From Sphingobacterium sp. FBM7-1 (GTDB taxonomy: Bacteria > Bacteroidota > Bacteroidia > Sphingobacteriales > Sphingobacteriaceae), in NCBI RefSeq assembly GCF_020687765.1, contig NZ_JAJEWJ010000001.1, positions 310,001 through 374,000 of the forward strand: a DNA stretch of 64,000 bases, written 5' to 3'. The position numbers and the translations under genes were made by a program. This document shows, one piece after another, positions 50,089 through 58,225 of this stretch. The notes under the pieces were generated by a model, which worked only from the letters and a program-made list of their open reading frames with translations, was not told the DNA's origin and did no database searches. Every line of letters starts with the position of its first letter. Position 1 is the first letter of the stretch.

Positions 50089-50876
50089 TCCCGTGGCCGC
50101 CGCTTTACGTATAATCCGCGGTTCCTCAGAGCGTTCCATATAATAAAAACGAGCAGAACCGCTGCCGCTATATAACAAGCATGAACTATCGTAACAGCGC
50201 CATCGTCCGCGTTATTAGCTACGGAAATAGCTATCAGTGCCCATATGCCAACCAACGCATACTCGCGTAAGTTGCGGGTTACAATCACGAAAATATTTAT
50301 CAAAGCCGCTACAGCGATCATAATAACCGTCCAGTTCAGCGGTGAGATACCCCATCCATCCCAACCTATCTTCGTCAACCATGCGGCCATATTCGCAATA
50401 AGCGCTACGGATACCCAACCCGCATAAATTGCGAAAGGCCAGAAGATAAACAGGTAATGCTTCCAGGGGTGTGGATCCAGCTCCATTCTAGTAACAACAA
50501 TAATCCGCAGTAAGACAATCAACAAGGCGACCATAATCAGCACAGAAAAGCCCGTATAGTCGTTTAGCCATGCAACCACCCAAAATGAATTGGCGGCGCA
50601 ACTCAACACAAATAACGAGCCTATTTTAAGCAGAATCGGGTGTGCTTGCGCATTCTTAAAGGAACTACGTCCCGTATAAATTACGAAACCTAGTAAACCG
50701 AGGTAAATAACTCCCCAGATAGAAAATGCGTAACCAGCAGGTGTAAAAAAGTTATCGTATTTTGCAGAGATGGTACTCATGGTATTCCCATCAAATATGC
50801 CCGTATTGGCGAAGTAATTTACGAAAACGGTAATCAGCAGTGCGACGCCGTTCACAATGGGGAGTGTAGTTTTCAT
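50085..50876 (-). CDS. TspO/MBR-related tryptophan-rich membrane protein
   Basis: A 263-residue membrane protein with about eight hydrophobic segments. YFTPAGYAFSIWGVIYLGLL-like text (FFTPAGYAFSIWGVIYLGLLGF) and repeated aromatic positions (HPWKHYLFIFWPFAIYAGWVSVALIAN, WDGWGISPLNWTVI) are typical of the enlarged tryptophan-rich sensory protein group. Classical TspO has about 160 residues and binds porphyrins; this longer form has no known ligand. Confidence 0.75.
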   Translation of the reverse strand: MKTTLPIVNGVALLITVFVNYFANTGIFDGNTMSTISAKYDNFFTPAGYAFSIWGVIYLGLLGFVIYTGRSSFKNAQAHPILLKIGSLFVLSCAANSFWVVAWLNDYTGFSVLIMVALLIVLLRIIVVTRMELDPHPWKHYLFIFWPFAIYAGWVSVALIANMAAWLTKIGWDGWGISPLNWTVIMIAVAALINIFVIVTRNLREYALVGIWALIAISVANNADDGAVTIVHACYIAAAVLLVFIIWNALRNRGLYVKRRPRD

Positions 50877-50984
50877 TGTTCAATGCTATTGATCCTTACT
50901 TATAAAGCTCAAATGAGCATTTTTGTTTTGGCTCATGGCCGAAATGGCGCTTTCTCCAAGTAGTTTACTATCGGAACAGCGAAG

Positions 50985-51215
50985 TTAACGTGATGCACTT
51001 TGCGGGTAGGTCATCGCATCTATATTTTTTACAGCTGTTTCCGGAGTGATTCGGCGTGTGTATGCCCAAACGGTCTTATCGCTCGACATAAAAAAATCCC
51101 CTATGCCAATATACCACACGGTATGGCCACGACTCAATGCTTCAAAAGCGAGGATGGATGTTGTACAGTTCTGTTCTTCCTTGTGCGTCTGATTGATTAA
51201 AAATGCTATCGTCAT
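50985..51215 (-). pseudogene. truncated ATP-grasp/glutathione-synthetase-like N-terminal fragment
   Basis: A 76-residue frame beginning MTIAFLINQTHKEEQNCTTSILAFEALSRGHTVWYIGIGDFF, which resembles the opening pre-ATP-grasp Rossmann-like part of Bacteroidota glutathione-synthetase-like proteins of over 300 residues. The frame stops before any ATP-grasp domain, and no continuation is found in the next 100 bases on this strand. It is divergent from the SbnA-like cluster. It could be a relic of a ligase that once belonged to that cluster, or a short free-standing protein. The family call rests on memory of similar N-termini and is moderate. Confidence 0.45.
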
Positions 51216-51422
51216 TTCAAAAGTTGTGTTAAATTATGTTTGAATAGAACAGCTCGTATAGGCTTTAGTTCAACCGTACCGACATGTATAAACACGTAAG
51301 CCACCCCGTATAAATCGTATGATTATTTAATATACTACCTGTAAACATTCTCGTCGCGCTTTACGGCATTTTTTTTGGTGTAGCCTAGTTGCCAACATTA
51401 TTAAACTTAAGGAATATAGGCT

Positions 51423-52403
51423 ATGAGCGTATTTACGAGTAAGGAAAATATAACAGATCTCTTAGAAAGGGGCATCGGAAACACGCCATTGCTTAAATTG
51501 CAATCCCTGTTTGCCCGGCTAAACATGCACGTCTACGCAAAGATGGAAATGGGAAATCCGAGTGGCAGCGTCAAAGATAGGTCCGCCACCCGTATTCTGC
51601 TCGAAGCGATCCATAACGGCGAAATCAATTCGGAAAGCACTATTATAGAGTCTTCCTCTGGAAACATGGGTATTGCATTGGCTCGGCTCTGCAAACTGCT
51701 GCAGTTACCATCATATATCGTTGTCGACCCCTACATCAATCAACACGCTAAAAAACTATTGCGTAGTTATGGAGCAAACTTGGTTGAAGTAACCGAAAGG
51801 GACAAAAACCAAGGCTACCTCGGCAACCGGCTAAAAAAAGTACAAGAACTTTTGGATACCGTGCCTAATAGCTACTGGACGAACCAGTATGGCAATCCCA
51901 ACGTGTGCATCGCACACCAACGTATATTCCAGGAAATTTTAGAGCAGCTTGGCGCCGCTCCCGACTATATGTTGGTTGCGACGAGTACATGTGGCACACT
52001 CCGCGGCATCGCCGATGCCATTGAGATGTCGAGTTCGCCAACCAAGCTCATCGCGGTTGATGCCGAAGGTAGCATTCTCTTCGAAAACCAACCCAAGGCA
52101 AGACATATCCCAGGAATGGGCGCAAGCCATCCATCCGCCTTTTTGCGAAGGTACCAGATTGACCGCTACACGCTTGTTTCCGATTATGAAGCAATACAAG
52201 GATGCCAGATCATTCAAGAGCACGAAGGCATGTTGATCGGTGGATCTTCCGGCGCCCTAATCGCCGCGCTGCATAAATTAAAGGACTATATTCCTGCAAA
52301 CGCCTCGGTCGCGTTGCTTTTCCCGGACAGCGGTGAACGGTATCTTGATACCATCTATAATGATTTATGGATACAGCAGATATCTGAAAAAGTAATGGCA
52401 TGA
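51423..52403 (+). CDS. SbnA-like PLP-dependent cysteine synthase-family enzyme
   Basis: A 326-residue fold-type II PLP enzyme. The PLP lysine lies in NPSGSVKDRSA near residue 50, and the substrate loop is ESSSGNMGIALARL near 80. The downstream stretches IAVDAEGSILFENQPKARHIPGMGAS and FPDSGERYLDTIYNDLWIQQ match staphylococcal SbnA (which joins O-phosphoserine and glutamate on the way to 2,3-diaminopropionate) better than ordinary CysK. The C-terminal cystathionine-synthase regulatory domain is absent. Its stop overlaps the next start by 4 nt (ATGA). Substrate is inferred by resemblance only. Confidence 0.85.
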   Translation: MSVFTSKENITDLLERGIGNTPLLKLQSLFARLNMHVYAKMEMGNPSGSVKDRSATRILLEAIHNGEINSESTIIESSSGNMGIALARLCKLLQLPSYIVVDPYINQHAKKLLRSYGANLVEVTERDKNQGYLGNRLKKVQELLDTVPNSYWTNQYGNPNVCIAHQRIFQEILEQLGAAPDYMLVATSTCGTLRGIADAIEMSSSPTKLIAVDAEGSILFENQPKARHIPGMGASHPSAFLRRYQIDRYTLVSDYEAIQGCQIIQEHEGMLIGGSSGALIAALHKLKDYIPANASVALLFPDSGERYLDTIYNDLWIQQISEKVMA

Positions 52404-54145
52404 TCTGGAAAAAAGAGCACATCACGCCACAAAACGACCTGTATTCCTATAGCCAAACGGTGAATAAAACCTACTCGCCGCCGGCCGAAGCGCATACGGT
52501 TGCCATCGTGGGAGGCGGTCCTAAAGGCATGTATGCCGTCAATCACTTTGCGAATCAAATGCACCTCAACCCTACGACAAGGCACTATGAATTGCTGTGG
52601 TTTAATCAGGACGAATACTTTGCTTGCGGACCGAATTATCACATTCATCAGCCCGATTACCTGCTGATCAACTATTGCATCGGGCATGTTCAGGCCTTTC
52701 ACCCCGCATATCGGAATATGGAAAGCCAAAAAACTTTCGTAGACTGGTTGAACACCGTAAAGACTGTCGATACCACGGTCAAGCCAACCGACTTTGCCTC
52801 ACGCGCCTTGGTGGGACACTACTTACAGTGGGTCGCTATGGAAACACTTCGTAACCTTCCGTACAATATCCACGTCAAGCTTATCCCGCAATCGGTTATT
52901 GCAGTAAGCGATCTGGATGCACAAGCGACCATACAGACCCATTCCGGACAGTGGACGGTCAACAGTGTCCTGCTAACGACCGGTCATTGTTACCATAACG
53001 GTGTCTTGATCGATCAGCCCAATATACCGGACGTAAAGTATATACGCAGCCCCTACCCCGTCTCGCAATTTAGCGAGCTACTCGCGCAGTCGTCCGTTGG
53101 AGTTATCGGCATGGGTTTAACCTTTATCGACATTGCCCTAGCCCTTACCGAAGGTCGTGGGGGTTCGTTTGAACAGGGTACCTACCATCGATCTGGCAAA
53201 GAACCCACCATTTATCCCTTCTCCCGAACCTCCCTTCCCATTCTTTGCCGTGGACCACAATACCAAATGAAGCGACCGCTGCATATCCTGACTGCGAGCC
53301 AGTTTGAGAAATGGATGAGTAGATCAGTAAAAATAGATTTCGTTAAAGAAGTACTCCCTCTGATCGAAGAAGAGGTGCAACTTGCCTATTACGGGGTCGC
53401 CTTCGACTTAGCTAGCCCAGATCGCATACGAGAGAAAATACAAGACATACCCGTCTCCGGGCGTTTTACGCTAGATGATTTATTACAACCAGCGTTGAAC
53501 AATGAAGAAGAGATCATCCAGTATATCCGCACAAACATAGATGAAGCTCGAAAAGGCGAAGAAAGAAGTCCGTTAATGGCCGCAGCTGCCGTTTGGAGCA
53601 ATATATGTACCCCTATCTCTTCGCTATACCAAACCGTAGGCTTCACGGGCGCATCTCAGCAGCAGTTGGATCAATATTACTTCGGCGCGTTTAATCGCGT
53701 AAGTTACGGCCCACCTATATCGAACATGGAGAAAATATATGCCTTAGCTAAAGCCGGAGTTATCCGATTCACAGCGTTAGCTAATCCGACGATTCGCTGG
53801 CAAGCTGATCAACATACGTTCTCCGTCCGTGATTCGAACGGTAAAACCATGCAGCTGGATTACCTGATTGATGCGCGCATCGGCCGGCCAGCGCTCCAAA
53901 AAAGGAATGCTGTACTCTATGACAACCTACTTCTGCAAGCGTCTATACGAGCACATGAAAACGAAGGATATCGACCGGGCAACATGTCCGTCGATATACA
54001 TGGAAAATGCACAACAATATCCGGATTGCCGTTTTATTGCTACGGATCCAATACCGAAGGCATATTTTTCGATAATGACACCTTATCACGAACAAAAAAC
54101 GATACCGCATGTTATTGGGTACAAGAGACACTTCGCCAAATATAG
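52400..54145 (+). CDS. FAD/NAD(P)-binding protein of the NAD_binding_9 type
   Basis: A 581-residue soluble protein. An FAD-type dinucleotide motif VAIVGGGPKGMYAVNHF lies near residue 35 and a second Rossmann motif VGVIGMGLTFIDIALAL near 235, with LLTTGHCY as the usual strand between them, so it looks like a flavin monooxygenase or oxidase of the ornithine-hydroxylase-like superfamily. The C-terminal half (LIDARIGRPALQKRNAV) also fits. Translationally coupled to the SbnA-like gene and followed after 11 nt by the Y4yA-like decarboxylase. Substrate unknown; it may oxidise the intermediate that SbnB handles in Staphylococcus. Confidence 0.82.
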   Translation: MIWKKEHITPQNDLYSYSQTVNKTYSPPAEAHTVAIVGGGPKGMYAVNHFANQMHLNPTTRHYELLWFNQDEYFACGPNYHIHQPDYLLINYCIGHVQAFHPAYRNMESQKTFVDWLNTVKTVDTTVKPTDFASRALVGHYLQWVAMETLRNLPYNIHVKLIPQSVIAVSDLDAQATIQTHSGQWTVNSVLLTTGHCYHNGVLIDQPNIPDVKYIRSPYPVSQFSELLAQSSVGVIGMGLTFIDIALALTEGRGGSFEQGTYHRSGKEPTIYPFSRTSLPILCRGPQYQMKRPLHILTASQFEKWMSRSVKIDFVKEVLPLIEEEVQLAYYGVAFDLASPDRIREKIQDIPVSGRFTLDDLLQPALNNEEEIIQYIRTNIDEARKGEERSPLMAAAAVWSNICTPISSLYQTVGFTGASQQQLDQYYFGAFNRVSYGPPISNMEKIYALAKAGVIRFTALANPTIRWQADQHTFSVRDSNGKTMQLDYLIDARIGRPALQKRNAVLYDNLLLQASIRAHENEGYRPGNMSVDIHGKCTTISGLPFYCYGSNTEGIFFDNDTLSRTKNDTACYWVQETLRQI

Positions 54146-54156
54146 AAAGTACATTT

Positions 54157-55533
54157 ATGGATAACACATTTTTACCATTAACCCCCATCCTACACCGTTG
54201 GATACAAGATATCATCGAACAACCTATAACATTGTTTCGCGCGATTGAACAACATGGATCGCCCATAAACATCCATCACCTGGCGCCCCTAGAGGAGAAT
54301 ATAGACGCTTATGTTGGGGTGCTTACAAAATACAACATTACCCATAAAATATTCTTTGCCCGCAAAGCCAATAAATGCCTGGAGTTAGCCCAGGCCGCAG
54401 CACATGCAGGCCAAGGGGTAGATACCGCGAGTTACCGTGAACTCCAACAATGTGTGGAATCAGGTATAGCTAACCGGCAACTCGTACTTACCGCCGCGGT
54501 CAAAAACAGAAGCCTTCTCGAACTCGCGCTGCAGCACGATATCACCGTCGTATTGGATAACGAAGATGAGCTGCAGCTGGCACAAGATGTCGCGCAAGAG
54601 AAGAAAAGAACCATGGAGATAAACATTCGCGTCGGCGGTTTTTTCGTTGAAAACCAACGCTTGCCTACCCGCTTCGGCTTTCCGATCGATCGCGCCGTAG
54701 CCTGCGTAAGCGGCTTAGCGGATAAATATCCCAACTTGGTGTACACAGGGTTACATTTTCATCTTAACGGTTATTCGGTCTCTGAACGGGTAGCCGCTAT
54801 CGAGCAATCCGTGCGTGTCATTGACGAACTGGCAAACGAAGGCATTCATACCAAGTCACTCGACATAGGCGGCGGTATCTTGATGAACTACCTGCAATCT
54901 GAACAGGAATGGCTCGACTTCCACCAGGCACTACGTGAAGCCGTGCTCGGCAAACGCTCAGCGCTCACCTATCAGAACGACGCACTTGGTATGGTTAAGA
55001 TCGACGGACAACTGCATGGAGAACCTACCGTATATCCGTATTTCAACAAGCTTCATAAAGAGCACTTGTTAGAAGCGATTCTAACCACCCCTTCTTCCAT
55101 TTTTAATGTCCCGATCCATCAACTGTTTACCGCGCGGAACCTCGAATTCCGGATGGAGCCCGGGCGGTCACTACTGGATCAAGTCGGCTGTACAGTAGCA
55201 AAAGTTGCCTTCCGCAAAGAAGATAGTGAAGGCCGGTTGCTGGTGGGTTTAGAAATGAACCGTACCCAACTTAGAAGTTCCAGCGCTGATTTTTTATTAG
55301 ATCCTATCCATCTACCCAAACGAGAAGACCAGGAAGCTAAAGATCCTTGTTATGCCTATCTCGTCGGAAGCTATTGCTTAGAACAAGAGTTAATTCTTAA
55401 GCGAAAAGTACGGCTCAAATCCTATCCCGAAATCGGTGATTTAATACTATTTCCCAATACAGCCGGCTATATGATGCATTTTTACGAATCTGAGGCACAC
55501 CTGTTTGAACTTGCAAAAAACGTTTTCCTATAG
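54157..55533 (+). CDS. Y4yA-like fold-type III PLP-dependent decarboxylase
   Basis: About 458 residues from the ATG at 54157, 11 nt after the previous stop; the longer frame from 54109 overlaps that gene. The enzyme resembles diaminopimelate/ornithine decarboxylases: the PLP lysine is in IFFARKANKCLELAQAAAHAGQGVDTASYREL near residue 64, HFHLNGYS near 210, LDIGGGI near 245, and FRMEPGRSLLDQVGC near 330 binds the phosphate. The late Cys/Asp-type block EDQEAKDPCYAYLVGSYCLEQE supplies the partner-subunit active-site cysteine. The family called Y4yA has no settled reaction. Last gene of the cluster. Confidence 0.83.
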   Translation: MDNTFLPLTPILHRWIQDIIEQPITLFRAIEQHGSPINIHHLAPLEENIDAYVGVLTKYNITHKIFFARKANKCLELAQAAAHAGQGVDTASYRELQQCVESGIANRQLVLTAAVKNRSLLELALQHDITVVLDNEDELQLAQDVAQEKKRTMEINIRVGGFFVENQRLPTRFGFPIDRAVACVSGLADKYPNLVYTGLHFHLNGYSVSERVAAIEQSVRVIDELANEGIHTKSLDIGGGILMNYLQSEQEWLDFHQALREAVLGKRSALTYQNDALGMVKIDGQLHGEPTVYPYFNKLHKEHLLEAILTTPSSIFNVPIHQLFTARNLEFRMEPGRSLLDQVGCTVAKVAFRKEDSEGRLLVGLEMNRTQLRSSSADFLLDPIHLPKREDQEAKDPCYAYLVGSYCLEQELILKRKVRLKSYPEIGDLILFPNTAGYMMHFYESEAHLFELAKNVFL

Positions 55534-55572
55534 TTGAAAAGACAGAGGCGCTAAACGAAAGCTCAAAGGCTA

Positions 55573-55851
55573 CTAGTCCCGCAAACATCGTTCAATTTCC
55601 GCCGAGGTCGGTTCCCGAAGTATGGAGATACTATTGTCTTTTCGTAAGATCAGTCCCCTATCTTCAAACTTCTTAAACCAGCCTGCCCCCGCTCGATGAG
55701 TAGCCGGCTTATACCATGGGTAAAGGCTTCCAGCCCGCCCATGAAGGGCTTGCGGATGGGATGTTTTAGATGCGCAATAATTCCAATCTTCATAATGATC
55801 CATGTATAAATCTAACGCCTTTGCATTTACGGGATAAGGATGTGAATCCAT
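55573..55851 (-). CDS. hypothetical protein, 92 residues
   Basis: A soluble protein rich in Tyr, Trp, His and charged residues (LDLYMDHYEDWNYCASKTSHPQ, GSLYPWYKPATHRAGAGWFKKFEDRGLILR). No known domain. It lies beyond the terminator of the four-gene cassette on the same strand, so it has its own or read-through expression. It might be an accessory or phage-derived gene. Coding status is uncertain. Confidence 0.5.
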   Translation of the reverse strand: MDSHPYPVNAKALDLYMDHYEDWNYCASKTSHPQALHGRAGSLYPWYKPATHRAGAGWFKKFEDRGLILRKDNSISILREPTSAEIERCLRD

Positions 55852-55887
55852 CCATCATAGGAACGCCCCGAAAACAAAAAGGTTTTT

Positions 55888-55919
55888 CAAAAAAACTCCC
55901 GAAGCGTTCGCCCCGGGAG
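55888..55919 (-). terminator. Rho-independent terminator of the FnIII/DUF5675 cassette
   Basis: On the minus strand CTCCCG and CGGGAG pair, with an inner GCG/CGC, and a run of T follows (plus-strand A run 55888-55895). It lies 26 nt after the stop of the small membrane protein gene. Confidence 0.85.
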
Positions 55920-55944
55920 CCCAAATCAAGCAAAGTAAAGAAAC

Positions 55945-56136
55945 CTATCGTATATCTCTCCGGCGCCGCCTGTTCCGCCGTCTGCCCTCCAGCAACCGGC
56001 TGGTCAGGTAGCTAACTGCAGCACCTACGATCGCGAATAGCGCGGTGTGTAGCAGGTTGCTCCAGTCGAAGCTGTTCCAGACCGAGCAGATGGTACCACC
56101 CAGCGTACCGAGCTGCACATTATTCAACATTCTCAT
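55945..56136 (-). CDS. small membrane protein (holin-like in size)
   Basis: About 63 residues from the ATG at 56136, which overlaps the stop of the preceding gene by 17 nt. One clear membrane helix (LLHTALFAIVGAAVSYLTSRLL) is followed by a strongly basic tail (EGRRRNRRRRRDIR). The size and charge recall phage holins or small toxins of type I systems, but no family is recognised. Last gene of the four-gene cassette. Confidence 0.6.
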   Translation of the reverse strand: MRMLNNVQLGTLGGTICSVWNSFDWSNLLHTALFAIVGAAVSYLTSRLLEGRRRNRRRRRDIR

Positions 56137-56314
56137 CGCCTCCCTCCTTTCCAGTCGCTTTCGGCACTGACTCCTCATCCTGCATCACCTGCTCCATAAT
56201 CCCTAGACCCACGGCGAGGTATCTCAGTATGGTCATCGCCTTGGCGGGCAGCTTGATGGGTGCCAGCAGTACGACCTGTACTGCTTGGCTAATTTTCTGG
56301 ATAAGCCTTTTCAT
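56120..56314 (-). CDS. small hypothetical protein, 64 residues
   Basis: An amphipathic/hydrophobic N-terminal part (LIQKISQAVQVVLLAPIKLPAKAMTILRYLAVGLGIME) and an acidic tail. Its ATG overlaps the DUF5675 stop (TAATG), a sign of coupled translation. No known family; one weak membrane segment is possible. Confidence 0.6.
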   Translation of the reverse strand: MKRLIQKISQAVQVVLLAPIKLPAKAMTILRYLAVGLGIMEQVMQDEESVPKATGKEGGDENVE

Positions 56315-56724
56315 TAGCCCTCCCTGATTAAAAGAAACACCTCATCTCCTTGATCCCATAAACTGTAAACCAAGCCTTTCAATTTCGCCAACGCTTTCGC
56401 GCTATCGCTCCCCTTTCCTTCACCCGTGAGCGTGGTGACCGGTGCTATACATCCCATCAGCTCTTTTATCGCATTGTTGGCCGTATGAATTAAGATAGCT
56501 TCGCGACCGAGTACGGCAGGAATACCGATCTGCTCACCGTGTTTGGTATACTTTCGCTTTTCGAGCCTGTAGCATCCTTGCGGAATACAGCTTAAACGTT
56601 GTAGATTATTACGCCAAGGCAGTTCAATCGAATGGCAAATCTTTTCGCCATTAAAATAAATCGTGCCATTGGTTCCCTGTTCTCCGTAAGTCCGTCGAAG
56701 AACTAGGGTGCTTTTCATTGCCAT
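56314..56724 (-). CDS. DUF5675-family protein
   Basis: A 136-residue protein with TLVLRRTYGEQGTNGTIYFNGEKICHSIELPWRNN at the start, IPQGCYRLEKRKYTKHGEQIGIPAV in the middle and REAILIHTANNAIKELMGCIAPV, the pattern of DUF5675. Members occur in phages and in small bacterial cassettes; the IHxGN-like segment and conserved Cys/His suggest an enzyme, perhaps a peptidoglycan-related one, but no activity is established. Starts 1 nt after the FnIII-like gene and is coupled to the next. Confidence 0.75.
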   Translation of the reverse strand: MAMKSTLVLRRTYGEQGTNGTIYFNGEKICHSIELPWRNNLQRLSCIPQGCYRLEKRKYTKHGEQIGIPAVLGREAILIHTANNAIKELMGCIAPVTTLTGEGKGSDSAKALAKLKGLVYSLWDQGDEVFLLIREG

Positions 56725-56725
56725 A

Positions 56726-57349
56726 TCACCGTACTAAAATACTTGCGTTATCACTCCAATCACCTGTCCCCTGGGTATTTACCGCACGCACCCGAACCTC
56801 GTGTCGCTCAGCTACCGCGAGCGGCGCAATAATATTAGCGCGCGAGGAACTGGTTGTAAAGCGTTCACTCCACTCATCCCCACCGATTATGCGGAACTGG
56901 TACTCATATACCAGCACATTTCGCTGCCTCGCAAAATCGAGTCTTACCTGTCCCGATTGCCTTCCATCGCCGAGTTTTACGCCTTCCACTTTCAGTGGCA
57001 CCTGTACCGATCCACCGGCGCTATTTGTCGGGAATCCCGAGCTCAGCAGCGTTGATAGATGCCCGTCAGAGATGCTGTTTACATAATATGCCAACTGGCG
57101 TAAAGCAGCCTCTAGGGGTAGCCGGCTTTCATTTTTGAGAGCGGTTTCCTCTGGCGACCCGCGGCGGCGGGAGGCGGACAGCCTAGCCGAGAAATCGTCT
57201 AACAGTCCCTGTACCACGGCCAAAGTAGGCGTTGGTTGTTCAAAATGTACATTGTCTGTCATGGCACCGATAATTGTTGCAGCGGTCACCATGAGCTCGT
57301 CGTCTTTCATTCGTGTAAAGCCGACAAGCGCTTTAAATTTAGTAGCCAT
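56726..57349 (-). CDS. fibronectin type III-like domain protein
   Basis: About 207 residues from the ATG at 57349 (MATKFKALVGFTRMKDDELMVTAATII), chosen because the upstream part of the frame (to 57583) runs through repeats and palindromes. No signal peptide. The N-terminal half is helical (ALRQLAYYVNSISDGHLSTLLSSGF), and the C-terminal half is a fibronectin III-like sandwich (QVRLDFARQRNVLVYEYQFRIIGGDEWSERFTTSSSRANI, HEVRVRAVNTQGTGDWSD). First gene of the four-gene cassette; it resembles tail-associated proteins, but the function is unknown. Confidence 0.7.
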   Translation of the reverse strand: MATKFKALVGFTRMKDDELMVTAATIIGAMTDNVHFEQPTPTLAVVQGLLDDFSARLSASRRRGSPEETALKNESRLPLEAALRQLAYYVNSISDGHLSTLLSSGFPTNSAGGSVQVPLKVEGVKLGDGRQSGQVRLDFARQRNVLVYEYQFRIIGGDEWSERFTTSSSRANIIAPLAVAERHEVRVRAVNTQGTGDWSDNASILVR

Positions 57350-57422
57350 TTTTTTTCTTTTATGTTCTCCTCGCGAGATCGAACAGTACAAACGTAAAAA
57401 GCAAGCAACACACAAATGAAGT

Positions 57423-57459
57423 TTTGATAGGATTTGATAGAAATTGATAAAATTTGATA
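57423..57459. repeat. iteron-like array: four direct repeats of about 7 bp with a 10-bp period
   Basis: TTTGATA occurs at 57423, 57433 and 57453, with ATTGATA at 57443, so four copies lie exactly 10 bp apart, all on one face of the helix. The array is about 75-110 bp upstream of the FnIII-like ATG (minus strand), where a regulator such as the nearby HTH protein could bind cooperatively. Confidence 0.65.
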
Positions 57460-57486
57460 AAAAATAGTTTGAAAAACAGGCGATTA

Positions 57487-57540
57487 TGTACATGGACATC
57501 ACGCCAACCGCAATGTAATTAACCGCATTGTCCATGTACA
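57487..57540. repeat. 54-bp interrupted palindrome
   Basis: TGTACATGGACA (57487-57498) and TGTCCATGTACA (57529-57540) are perfect 12-bp inverted arms separated by 30 bp; the inner part carries a further shorter inverted pair (CAATG/CATTG). It could be a long hairpin, a paired operator or a recombination site. It lies 138 bp upstream of the FnIII-like ATG. Confidence 0.7.
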
Positions 57541-57676
57541 ATGCGTTCCAGTCTTCTAAAAAAACGGTTAAGTCCGAGAACAAATACGTTCATGCAGGGT
57601 ACTATAACGACTACTCACCTTACTAGATAGCTATGTCGCGTGCATGCCTTGTAAACGCATGGGACAGTAGCGCTAA

Positions 57677-57707
57677 GTCCGGTAAAGAAATGACTTCTTC
57701 ACCGGAC
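57677..57707. repeat. hairpin with 7-bp and inner 5-bp stems
   Basis: GTCCGGT and ACCGGAC pair, and inside them AAGAA pairs with TTCTT. No T run follows. It lies in the 470-nt gene-free stretch between the HTH gene and the FnIII-like gene, which otherwise shows no coding signal or known RNA family. Confidence 0.5.
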
Positions 57708-57818
57708 AATAGCTAAAACGCAAGGAACAATATAGACTAGACATCCTACAATAACCCGATGTTCCGTGTAGGCATTAACTTGTAGATGTACATAGCCTTA
57801 TTGAAATCCGTAAAAGCG

Positions 57819-58121
57819 CTATATCTTTCCTTTTCTTCTACTCTCTTCGATGGCTTTGAGAATATCTTCCTCGAAATACATATCCGATCCACCCAACCGC
57901 ATAGGGATTAATAACTCCTTTTTCAGATTACGGTTGTACGTTGGTTCGGACATATTCATCTTGTCCAAGAGTTCCCCCTTCGTCCAGATATGGCGTTCTT
58001 GCAACGGCACGCGTTGTTGTCGTTTGATATCGACAAGTTCGGTAAACAGATCAATAAGTTTGCCCAGCTGATTTTTAATGGTGGTTAATAGTTCGATGAT
58101 CATTTTCAGTCCACTTAGCAT
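57819..58121 (-). CDS. helix-turn-helix DNA-binding protein (excisionase/MerR-like)
   Basis: About 100 residues (94 from the later ATG at 58103). An N-terminal coiled-coil helix (MIIELLTTIKNQLGKLIDLFTELVDIKRQ) is followed by a winged HTH of the HTH_17/excisionase sort: WTKGELLDKMNMSEPTYNRNLKKELLIPMRLGGSDMYFEEDILKAIEESR. Proteins with this layout are common beside mobile elements in Bacteroidota. It is upstream of the FnIII/DUF5675 cassette on the same strand and may regulate it through the repeats between them. Confidence 0.72.
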   Translation of the reverse strand: MLSGLKMIIELLTTIKNQLGKLIDLFTELVDIKRQQRVPLQERHIWTKGELLDKMNMSEPTYNRNLKKELLIPMRLGGSDMYFEEDILKAIEESRRKGKI

Positions 58122-58225
58122 AATTGGAATTCATTTCAAGCAACAGCCGAACATCAGGCGGCAAAGGAGAATACCCAAACCGCCCACTCCTGTTGAATAG
58201 GTTTTACAAATAGGGATGCATACAA

